A stretch of 64,000 nucleotides of DNA from Achromobacter sp. MFA1 R4. Lineage in GTDB: Bacteria; Pseudomonadota; Gammaproteobacteria; Burkholderiales; Burkholderiaceae_B. The notes below the pieces were generated by a model. That model made no database searches. It was not told the DNA's origin and saw only the letters and a program-made list of their open reading frames with translations. A program made the position numbers and the translations under genes. Where the stretch lies: contig NZ_LT707065.1 in assembly GCF_900156745.1 (NCBI RefSeq), positions 2,976,001 to 3,040,000 on the forward strand, written 5' to 3'. Below are positions 18,356 to 25,158 of the stretch, piece after piece. Position 1 is the first letter of the stretch, and every line of letters starts with the position of its first letter.

Positions 18356-19270
18356 TCAGATGGGATCCCAGTCGATCACGTCGGGCGAACGCTCCAACGC
18401 GTAGAAGTGCTTGCGCATGGCGGGCGCCGCGATCTCGGCGATGCGCTCCGGCGTCCAGCCTTCCGCGTGGTGCACGGTGCGCAGCGGGCGCGGCTGGCTC
18501 ATCAGCATGATCTCGTTGGCGCGCACGGCGAAGATCTGCGCCGTGATTTCGCTGGCCGCGTCGCTGGCCAGAAACACCGCCATGGGGGCCACCTTGCCGG
18601 CTTCCATCTTCTTGAGCTTTTCGACGCGCGCCTTCTCTTCGTCTGTTTCTGCGGGGATGGAGCTGGTCATGCGGCTCCAGGCAAACGGTGCGATGCAGTT
18701 GGACCGCACGTTGTAGCGCGCCATGTCCAGCGCGATGGACTTGGACAGCGCCACGATGCCCAGCTTGGCGGCCGCGTAATTGGCCTGGCCGAAGTTGCCG
18801 ATCAGCCCCGACGTGGACGTCATGTGCACGAACGCGCCGGACTCCTGCTCGCGGAAGTAGGGCGCCGCCGCGCGGCTCATGTAGAACGAGCCGTTCAGGT
18901 GCACGTCGATCACCTGGCGCCATTCTTCTTCGCTCATCTTGTGGAAAACGCGGTCGCGCAGGTTGCCCGCGTTGTTGATCACCGCGTCGATGCGGCCAAA
19001 GGCGTCGATGGCGGTCTGCACCACGCGGCTGGCGCTGTCGTACGCGGCCACGCTGTCGGTGTTGGCCACCGCGGCGCCGCCCGCTTCGGCGATCTCCTTG
19101 ACCACGGCCTGCGCGGGACCGTCCGCGCCGCCTTCGCCCGCGAGCGACACGCCGATGTCGTTCACCACGACCTTGGCGCCCGCCTGCGCCATCGCCAGCG
19201 CGACGCTGCGGCCGATGCCGCCGCCCGCGCCCGTCACGATCACCACTTTTCCGGATACCAAGCCGCTCAT
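18356..19270 (-). CDS. SDR-family (3R)-hydroxyacyl-CoA dehydrogenase (MFE-2-like)
   Basis: I choose the ATG at 19270 (304 residues, MSGLVSGKV) because AGGAG lies 9 bases upstream; a GTG at 19300 is less likely. The Rossmann motif TGAGGGIG (~residues 11-18), NNAGNLRDR, the catalytic Ser in TSTSG and YAAAK are present. FGQANYAAAKLGIVALSKS and the overall layout match the dehydrogenase domain of peroxisomal multifunctional enzyme 2. It would oxidise the product of the adjacent hydratase. A LysR gene diverges 151 bases away and probably controls the operon. Confidence 0.92.
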   Translation of the reverse strand: MSGLVSGKVVIVTGAGGGIGRSVALAMAQAGAKVVVNDIGVSLAGEGGADGPAQAVVKEIAEAGGAAVANTDSVAAYDSASRVVQTAIDAFGRIDAVINNAGNLRDRVFHKMSEEEWRQVIDVHLNGSFYMSRAAAPYFREQESGAFVHMTSTSGLIGNFGQANYAAAKLGIVALSKSIALDMARYNVRSNCIAPFAWSRMTSSIPAETDEEKARVEKLKKMEAGKVAPMAVFLASDAASEITAQIFAVRANEIMLMSQPRPLRTVHHAEGWTPERIAEIAAPAMRKHFYALERSPDVIDWDPI

Positions 19271-19421
19271 TGCATCTGACTCCTGTGCTGCGGCGCGCAC
19301 GCCGTGTGTGGAAAACAGTTCCGCATCAACCCGTCTGGTTCATGGGCATGCCTCATGGTAGATTCGACACGGCATTCGAAGAATTCAAAATTAGAAATGC
19401 CCCCCTTCTGCGTGGTGGAAC

Positions 19422-20321
19422 ATGAGACATGATCTGACTGACCTGCGTTTGTTCTTGAACGTGGGAGAAACACTCAATCTGACCCGTGCGGCGGAGCGCA
19501 CGTTTCTGTCCCTGCCGGCGGCAAGCGCGCGGGTCAAGCACATGGAAGAGGCGTTCAAGGCCCGGCTGCTGGTGCGCATGGCCACGGGGGTGGCGCTGAC
19601 GCCGGCCGGCGAGGTGCTGCTCAAGCACGCCAACGCCGTCTTCCGCCAGCTCGAATGCCTGAACGCCGACCTGCAGCCCTATGCAAGCGGCCTGAAGGGC
19701 CGGCTCAGGCTGCTGGCCAACACCACCGCCACCAATTCCTTCCTGGCCGACGCGCTGTCGACGTTCCTGTCCGAGAACCCGGACGTCGACGTCGAGCTGG
19801 AAGAAAAGATCTCCGGCGACATCGTCATCGCGATCCGCGCGGGGGCGGGGGACCTGGGCCTCGTCGCGGGCAACATCGACGTCGAGGGCCTGGACGTCAC
19901 GCCGCTGTTCCGCGACGAACTCACCGTGGTGACCGCGCTGGACCATCCGCTGGCTGCCCAGAAGACCGCGCATTTCGCGGACCTGGTGGATGCCTATCAG
20001 TTCGTCGGCATCCATCCTGACAGCGCCATCCAGACCTTCCTGGAAGACATCGCCAGCGGCCTGGGCAAGCGCCTCTGCCAGCGTGTGCACGTGGGCAGCT
20101 TCGAGGCCGTGTGCCGCATGGTCGAGGCCGGGGCCGGCATCGCCGTCGTGCCGCGCGCCTGCGCCGCGCGCTACAGCCGACCCGACGCCCTGCACGTGCT
20201 CAAGCTCGACGATCCCTGGGCCTTGCGCGACCGCCTGCTGTGCCGCCAGCGCGGCCGCGACCTGCCCAGCTTCGCTGAATGCTTCATCGGCCACGTGCAG
20301 CGCGCGGCGCGCGGGCAGTAG
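19422..20321 (+). CDS. LysR-family transcriptional regulator
   Basis: This 299-residue regulator has an N-terminal winged helix (DLTDLRLFLNVGETLNLTRAA) and a C-terminal effector domain. It diverges from the SDR/hydratase/CoA-transferase operon and lies upstream of a Bug gene in the same direction, so either could be its target. It is clearly related to the LysR protein at 31640 (shared DL.DLRLF, ANTTA and ICRMV/VCRMV.AG.GI). GGCATT and AATGCC (about 19372-19400) flank an AT-rich stretch just upstream and may be the operator. Confidence 0.93.
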   Translation: MRHDLTDLRLFLNVGETLNLTRAAERTFLSLPAASARVKHMEEAFKARLLVRMATGVALTPAGEVLLKHANAVFRQLECLNADLQPYASGLKGRLRLLANTTATNSFLADALSTFLSENPDVDVELEEKISGDIVIAIRAGAGDLGLVAGNIDVEGLDVTPLFRDELTVVTALDHPLAAQKTAHFADLVDAYQFVGIHPDSAIQTFLEDIASGLGKRLCQRVHVGSFEAVCRMVEAGAGIAVVPRACAARYSRPDALHVLKLDDPWALRDRLLCRQRGRDLPSFAECFIGHVQRAARGQ

Positions 20322-20471
20322 GCGCGCGGCCTTTCGCAAGGCGCCCGCCGCCTTGTCGGGGGTTCCCCTGGCCCGTATGTCCTAGGCCGTGCGCGGTAGC
20401 GGCCTGTTGCGCGGCCATGGTGAAAAACGGGGTGTCCGGCAACCGGACTTCCGCGCCGCGCGAAAGAGGGG

Positions 20472-20488
20472 CTTTTGCAAATACGTAG
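20472..20488 (+). promoter_or_regulatory. 17-bp motif CTTTTGCAAATACGTAG upstream of a Bug gene
   Basis: This motif ends 95 bases before the GTG of the Bug gene. A near copy (15 of 17 identical) lies at 28365-28381, 101 bases before the acyl-CoA dehydrogenase ATG. The matching spacing suggests a shared activator or promoter element. GTCCGG-CAA-CCGGAC (about 20433-20447) is a further palindrome just upstream. Confidence 0.45.
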
Positions 20489-20583
20489 CGGCGGCTTCCT
20501 GCATTCGGCAAATAATAAAAAACAGCGGCGGGCGGCAGCGCTCCATGCCCGATCGCGACCAGAACAAGACTCAGGAGACTGCC

Positions 20584-21567
20584 GTGACCAATCAAGACCG
20601 CCGCCGCGTCCTCGCGGGGCTGGGCGCCGCATGCGGCGCCGCCATGCTTCCTTCCTGGGCCCGCGCCGCCACCTGGCCGGGCCACGCCGTGACCTTCATC
20701 GTTCCCTTTCCCGCGGGCGGCCCGGTCGACACCACCGCGCGATTCACGACGCAGCCCCTGGGCCAGATGTGGTCCGTGCCCACGGTCGTCGACAACAAAT
20801 CCGGCGCGGGCGGCATCGTCGGCGCCCAGTTCGCCGCCAAGGCCGAACCCGACGGCTACAACTTCTTTTTCGCGTCCATCCACCACGCCGTGCTGCCCAG
20901 CCTGCGCACCAACCTCAGCTACGACATCACCACCGATTTCGTGCCCGTGGGCATGGCGGCGGTATTTCCCATCATCCTCGTCGTCAATGCCTCGCTGCCG
21001 GTGAAAACGGTCGGCGAACTGATCGCCTACGCGAAGCAGAACCCCGGCAAACTCTCCTTTGGGTCGTCCGGCACCGGCGGCGGCACGCATCTGGCCGGCG
21101 AACTCTTCAACGCCATGGCGGGCGTGCGCATCCAGCACGTGCCCTACCGCGGCAGCGCACCGGCCATGCAGGACCTCCTGGGCGGCCAGGTCCAGGTCAT
21201 GTTCGCCGATGGCCCGTCGGCGGTGCCCCACCTGAAAGGCGGCAAGATCCGCGCGCTGGGCGTCGGCAATCCGACGCGATCCAGCATGGTGCCCGACATC
21301 CCGACCATCGCGGAATCGGGCCTGCCGGGCTACGAGGCCTATTCCTGGAGCGGCGTGATGGCCCCGAAAGGCACGCCGCCCGACATCGTCAAACGCATCA
21401 ACGCGGACATGGTCAAGGTCTTGTCGGACGCGGGCACGGCCAAGGCGATGATCGCGGCGGGCGCGGAGCCCAAGCCCGGTACGCCGGAGCAGTTCGGGGC
21501 GTTCGTGCGGGACGAGATCGTGAAGTGGCGCGATCTGATCAAGACCGCGAACATCAAGCTGGAGTGA
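20584..21567 (+). CDS. Bug/TctC-type receptor with Tat-like signal
   Basis: I choose the GTG at 20584 (327 residues) because AGGAG sits 7 bases upstream; an in-frame ATG at 20545 has no such site. The leader has an Arg-rich start (QDRRRVLAGLGAACGAAMLP) resembling a Tat signal, cut after WARA. The mature protein starts WPGHAVTFIVPFPAGGPVDTT, the Bug ligand-loop signature, and FGSSGTGGGTHLAGELF is typical. It is a periplasmic carboxylate-binding protein without its own TctAB genes nearby. It follows the LysR gene at 19422 by 262 bases. Confidence 0.92.
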   Translation: MTNQDRRRVLAGLGAACGAAMLPSWARAATWPGHAVTFIVPFPAGGPVDTTARFTTQPLGQMWSVPTVVDNKSGAGGIVGAQFAAKAEPDGYNFFFASIHHAVLPSLRTNLSYDITTDFVPVGMAAVFPIILVVNASLPVKTVGELIAYAKQNPGKLSFGSSGTGGGTHLAGELFNAMAGVRIQHVPYRGSAPAMQDLLGGQVQVMFADGPSAVPHLKGGKIRALGVGNPTRSSMVPDIPTIAESGLPGYEAYSWSGVMAPKGTPPDIVKRINADMVKVLSDAGTAKAMIAAGAEPKPGTPEQFGAFVRDEIVKWRDLIKTANIKLE

Positions 21568-21630
21568 CCGGACTGCGTGGGGGATCGCGGCTCAGGCCAC
21601 GGGAGCGTCGACAGGGAAGGGGGGCGGCAG

Positions 21631-22302
21631 TCAGCGCACGGCGAACCAGTCGCCGTAAAAGCTGCCGTTCATCCCGCAGAAGGGCGGACCAAAGCCCTCT
21701 TCCTTCGCGCCGGCCGGCGGCGTTTCACGCGCCACCAGCACCGCGCCGCGACGCGTCAGCGTCAGCGTCCACGGCGCACCGTCCTGATAGGTCACCGTCA
21801 GCGTGTCCCCGGACTCGACCGCCTTGCCGCTCAAATCGCAGACCCAGCGCCCGTTGTACGGCTGCGCCGAATTGGCGGCCACCAGCAACTCGCCATGCGC
21901 GTTCTGCGTGATCTCGATCTCGCCTTCGATGTTCTTCCACTTGCCCACGAAGCCAGGGGCCGGCTTCGGATTGATGGCCTTCAGGAATTCCAGCCGGTAA
22001 CGCATGGTGTCGCTGAGCGCCTTGAACGGCGTGGTTTGCGAGTAGGGCTCCGCGTAGGCATTGTCGCGCACGCTCAGAAAGTACTTTTGATCGGCATTCA
22101 GCGCCTTGGCCGCCTCCGCATCCAGCGCACCGCGCACGGCCTTGTACTGCTGCGCGATCGCCGCGTCCTGGTTCGCCAGCACCGAATTGCCGCAGATGGA
22201 CTTTTCAACCGGCGTCGCGGCCTTGGCACAATTGAACGACGGCGCGGCCGCCGCGCTGCCGGCAATCGCCAGAGACGCTGAAAGGACCAGATGACGAATC
22301 AT
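21631..22302 (-). CDS. Secreted LprI-like (DUF1311) protein with extra C-terminal domain
   Basis: This 223-residue protein has a signal peptide (residues 1-20, ending GSAAAA). It is followed by an LprI/DUF1311 module: FNCAKAATPVEKSICGNSVL, then ANQDAAIAQQYKAVR, with two cysteines expected to pair. LprI-type modules inhibit lysozymes in some bacteria. Residues ~125-223 form a separate beta-rich part (VGKWKNIEGEIEITQ, then GRWVCDLSG and CGMNGSFYGDWF), including Cys141 or nearby and a C-terminal Cys; I do not recognise it. GGAGAG lies 10 bases before the ATG. Its promoter must lie within or before the repeat-rich stretch upstream. Confidence 0.8.
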   Translation of the reverse strand: MIRHLVLSASLAIAGSAAAAPSFNCAKAATPVEKSICGNSVLANQDAAIAQQYKAVRGALDAEAAKALNADQKYFLSVRDNAYAEPYSQTTPFKALSDTMRYRLEFLKAINPKPAPGFVGKWKNIEGEIEITQNAHGELLVAANSAQPYNGRWVCDLSGKAVESGDTLTVTYQDGAPWTLTLTRRGAVLVARETPPAGAKEEGFGPPFCGMNGSFYGDWFAVR

Positions 22303-22434
22303 GATGCAATGCTCTCCAGATGATGCGCACCCCCGGCCACCGACTGGCGCCGCGCCGCATGACCGCGCAGTTTACCGGTGTCCACGCATCCTGGAAGCCG
22401 CCACGAGGCGCGGCGCCGACTATTGCATCGAAAC

Positions 22435-22512
22435 GATGCCATTGCCGGCCAAGCCGGTGTCTGACACCCGTGAGATGCTATTGCCGGCCAAGCCGGTGTC
22501 TGACACCCGCGA
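22435..22512 (+). repeat. Two 39-bp direct repeats carrying GGTGTCTGACACC
   Basis: Copies at 22435-22473 and 22474-22512 differ at only a few positions. Each contains TTGCCGGCCAAGCC followed by the palindrome-like GGTGTCTGACACCC. An inverted copy of the distal part, GGGTGTCAGACACC, lies at 22546-22559, so the second repeat and the inverted copy can pair over about 20 bases. Confidence 0.88.
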
Positions 22513-22742
22513 GAGGTGCACTAGGTATGTAGCGGATCTCACGAGGGTGTCAGACACCTAGAGACGCACCCGCGAGCGCGAAGCGTCATAGCTCCGACGC
22601 AAGCCCTCGCGTAAGCCCCCAAAGGCCGCCCGCGCGGCCGGCCGGGGGCGGGCCCCGCAAGACGTTCCAACACCCAACCAACGCAGGCAAGAACCTAAAG
22701 AACCCCACCCGCCCCAGCGCCCGCAAAGCTGAAACCACCAAA

Positions 22743-22922
22743 GCCCGGTGTGGCGTGGGCCTGGGGTGGGCGGGGCGTTCAGGTGCGCCCGACGGAATCC
22801 GAAGGAGTCGCCGAAGGCGAGGACGAGGATGAGGATGGGGGGGCCCGCCTAGGGCAGTCCGGAGCGAAGGCTCCGGACCGCAACCGGAGCCCCGCTCACC
22901 CCAGGCCCACGCCGCGCCGGGC
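22743..22922 (+). repeat. Long inverted-repeat element (34-bp arms)
   Basis: Arm 22743-22776 pairs with 22889-22922 over 34 consecutive positions: 31 Watson-Crick pairs plus three positions (22749, 22751 and 22769 with their partners) that are G-U in plus-strand RNA. The 112-base interior holds a perfect 9-bp hairpin with GAAG loop (22857-22878) and a 5-bp hairpin TCGCC-GAA-GGCGA (22808-22820). It could be a structured RNA, a MITE-like remnant or a chromosomal stem-loop repeat. Confidence 0.8.
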
Positions 22923-22944
22923 GTCTAAAGAACCCAACTTACCC

Positions 22945-23119
22945 GTCCCAAGTCCCAGTCCCAAGTCCCAGTCCCAAGTCCCAGTCCCAAGTCCCAGTCC
23001 CAGTCCCAAGTCCCAAGTCCCAGTCCCAGTCCCAGTCCCAGTCCCAAGTCCCAGTCCCAAGTCCCAGTCCCAGTCCCAGTCCCAAGTCCCAGTCCTCAGG
23101 CCTCAGTCCTCAGGCCTCA
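22945..23119 (+). repeat. Tandem GTCCCA(A) array with GTCCTCA/GGCCTCA tail
   Basis: Twenty-three units of GTCCCA or GTCCCAA run without interruption from 22945 to 23091. Four related units follow (GTCCTCA, GGCCTCA, GTCCTCA, GGCCTCA) to 23119. Unit length alternates irregularly between 6 and 7. The array ends 15 bases before the nitronate monooxygenase stop codon. Confidence 0.95.
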
Positions 23120-23134
23120 GGCCCGAAGCCTCCA

Positions 23135-24109
23135 TCAACCATCAAAATCCCCCCGCAGCATCGCCTCCCGAGCCCCCCGATACTCCTGCGCCAACTGCTC
23201 CACCAACTCCCCCACCGCCAGGATCTCCTGCGCCGCGCCAACGCCCTGCCCGGCGCTCCACACATCCTTCCAGGCCTTCGGCCGCGAGTTCTTGTCCATG
23301 TTCGGGGGCGGCGCAACGCCGTTGGCCGCCAGCGCCACCGGGTCCAGTCCCGCGGACCGGATGCTCGCCGACAGATAATTCGCCGGCACGCCGGAAAAAT
23401 AGGGCGTATAGGTCACATCCGCGGCCTGCGCCGCCAGCACCATTTCGCGGTAGTCGTCCCCCGCCAGCGACTCCTGCGTCGCGATGAACCGCGTGCCCAT
23501 GTACGCGAAGTCGCAACCCAGCACCTGCGCCGCAAGAATGTCCTTGCCGTGGCTGATGCAGCCGGACAGCGCCAAGGGCCCGTCATAGAACGCCCGGATT
23601 TCATTCACCAGCGCGATCGGATTGATCTGTCCCGCATGGCCGCCCGCGCCGGCCGCCACCAGGATCAATCCATCCGCGCCGGCCTCCAGCGCCCGCTTCG
23701 CATGGCGCACGTTCGTGACGTCGTGATAGACAAGGCCGCCATAGGCGTGCGCCGCCTGCACCACGGCTTCCGGTGCGTGCAGCGACGTGATCAGCAGCGG
23801 CACCCGGCGTTCCGCGCAGATGGCCAGGTCGCCCTGCCAGCGCGGGTTGCTGGGGTGGATGATCAGGTTCACGCCGTAGGGCGCCACCATCGTGGACGGG
23901 GCCGCGCGCCGGCTGGCCGCCAGGCCGTCCTCGATCTGCGTGATCCACTCGTGCAACTGTTCCTGCGGCCGCGCATTGAGCGACGGAAACGTGCCGATGA
24001 TGCCCGCCGCACACTGCGCCACCACCAGTTGCGGCCCCGAGACCAGGAACATGGGGGCGCCGATGACGGGCAGGCGGATCTGGTCGCGCAGGGGGGGCGG
24101 GGGATTCAT
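23135..24109 (-). CDS. Nitronate monooxygenase family FMN enzyme
   Basis: This 324-residue TIM-barrel flavoprotein of the nitronate monooxygenase/2-nitropropane dioxygenase family has the N-terminus LPVIGAPMFLVSGPQLVVAQ. The FMN/active-site segment AGADGLILVAAGAGGHAG holds the catalytic His, and GCDFAYMGTRFIAT binds phosphate. It oxidises alkyl nitronates such as propionate-3-nitronate, or is an enoyl reductase-like relative. It is the last gene of the minus-strand run DUF35, thiolase-like, AMP ligase, Bug, NMO, 19 bases after Bug. Confidence 0.9.
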   Translation of the reverse strand: MNPPPPLRDQIRLPVIGAPMFLVSGPQLVVAQCAAGIIGTFPSLNARPQEQLHEWITQIEDGLAASRRAAPSTMVAPYGVNLIIHPSNPRWQGDLAICAERRVPLLITSLHAPEAVVQAAHAYGGLVYHDVTNVRHAKRALEAGADGLILVAAGAGGHAGQINPIALVNEIRAFYDGPLALSGCISHGKDILAAQVLGCDFAYMGTRFIATQESLAGDDYREMVLAAQAADVTYTPYFSGVPANYLSASIRSAGLDPVALAANGVAPPPNMDKNSRPKAWKDVWSAGQGVGAAQEILAVGELVEQLAQEYRGAREAMLRGDFDG

Positions 24110-24128
24110 CGTGATGCTCCGGGTGGGG

Positions 24129-25103
24129 TCAGTTGGCCTGGATATTGGCGGTCTGGATGACGTCGGACCACAGCGCGTACTCGCGGTCGATGCGGGCCTG
24201 CAAGGCGGCGGAATCGCCTGTGTTGATCGCGTAACCGCCCTCGGTCATGGCCTGGCGGAACGCGGGGTCCTTGGAAACCTCGGCCAGCGCGCGCGTGAGG
24301 CGTGTCGTGACCGCGTCGGGCAGCTTCTTCGGGCCGACCAGCGCGTACCAGCCGACGACCTCGTAGTCTTTCATGCCCGCTTCCACCATGGTCGGCACGT
24401 CCGGCAATTCAGGATTGCGCGTCCTGGACGTCACCGCCAGCGCGCGCGCCTTGCCGCTCTTGATGAACGGGATCGCCGTGCTGGTGATGTCGAACATGAA
24501 CGTCACCTTGCCGCTCACCACGTCCATCATCGCGGGCGAATTGCCGCGGTACGGAACGTGCAGCATCGGCGACTGGGTCTGCTTCTTGAGCAGCTCGGCG
24601 GACAGGTGATTCGACGCGCCGATCCCCGCCGATCCGAACGACACCGCGTCCGGATGCGCGCGGGCGTAGTCCACCAGTTCACCCACGCTCTTCGCGGGAA
24701 TCTGCGGGCCGATCAGCAGCACATTCGCGTAATCCACGACCAGCCCGATCAGCGAAAAATCCTTGCGCGGATCGAACAGCGTGCTGCGCTGGACCTGCGG
24801 CGACATGGTCAGCGTGGGACTGGCGGCAAAGCCCAGCAGATAGCCGTCCGGCGCCGCCTTCGCGGTCGCGTCCGAAGCGATCATGCCGCTCGCGCCGGCC
24901 CGGTTCTCGACCACCACGGACTGTCCCAGCTTGTCGCCCAGGTACTTGGCGAAGACGCGCGCCGTCGTGTCCACCGGCCCCCCGGGGGCGTAGCCCACGA
25001 GCAGGCGGATGGGGCGGTCGGGATAGGTCTGCGCCTGGACGGCGGCCGTGCCGGCGAGGGCGGCCACGGCGGTGGCCGCGGCGAAGAGGGTCTTGATGTT
25101 CAC
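24129..25103 (-). CDS. Bug/TctC-type tripartite tricarboxylate transporter receptor
   Basis: This 324-residue periplasmic receptor has a Sec signal peptide (residues 1-25, ending AAVQAQ) and the Bug signature YPDRPIRLLVGYAPGGPVDTT. FGSAGIGASNHLSAELL and HVPYRGNSPAMMDVVSGKV are typical. It sits between the AMP ligase and nitronate monooxygenase genes, so it probably collects the carboxylate activated by the ligase. The membrane subunits are not encoded here. Confidence 0.93.
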   Translation of the reverse strand: MNIKTLFAAATAVAALAGTAAVQAQTYPDRPIRLLVGYAPGGPVDTTARVFAKYLGDKLGQSVVVENRAGASGMIASDATAKAAPDGYLLGFAASPTLTMSPQVQRSTLFDPRKDFSLIGLVVDYANVLLIGPQIPAKSVGELVDYARAHPDAVSFGSAGIGASNHLSAELLKKQTQSPMLHVPYRGNSPAMMDVVSGKVTFMFDITSTAIPFIKSGKARALAVTSRTRNPELPDVPTMVEAGMKDYEVVGWYALVGPKKLPDAVTTRLTRALAEVSKDPAFRQAMTEGGYAINTGDSAALQARIDREYALWSDVIQTANIQAN

Positions 25104-25158
25104 GCTCTTGTCTCCTTGTGCATGGGGGCCGGTCGTGGAGCGGAACGCCTGTCCGCGC

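Larger units (their letters stand above)
22303..23134. other. Gene-free, repeat-rich stretch
   Basis: Between the LprI-like gene and the nitronate monooxygenase stop I find no credible gene. It contains two 39-bp direct repeats with GGTGTCTGACACC palindromes and an inverted third copy (22435-22559). It also contains a 34-bp inverted repeat (22743-22776 and 22889-22922), an 11-base direct repeat CTAAAGAACCC on either side of that element (22695-22705 and 22925-22935), and a 23-copy GTCCCA(A) array (22945-23091). Plus-strand frames here only translate the repeats. Confidence 0.85.

Noticed and set aside
22301..22561. Plus-strand 86-codon frame with a 13-residue repeat
   Set aside because: 39 bases is a multiple of three, so the DNA repeat automatically stays in frame; there is no ribosome-binding site or known domain.
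22435..23119. Possible CRISPR array
   Set aside because: Repeats are directly adjacent with no unique spacers of regular length, and no cas gene is present.
22750..23487. Plus-strand frame encoding (SPSPKSQ/VPV)-type repeats
   Set aside because: It only translates the GTCCCA array and then runs antisense to the nitronate monooxygenase gene.
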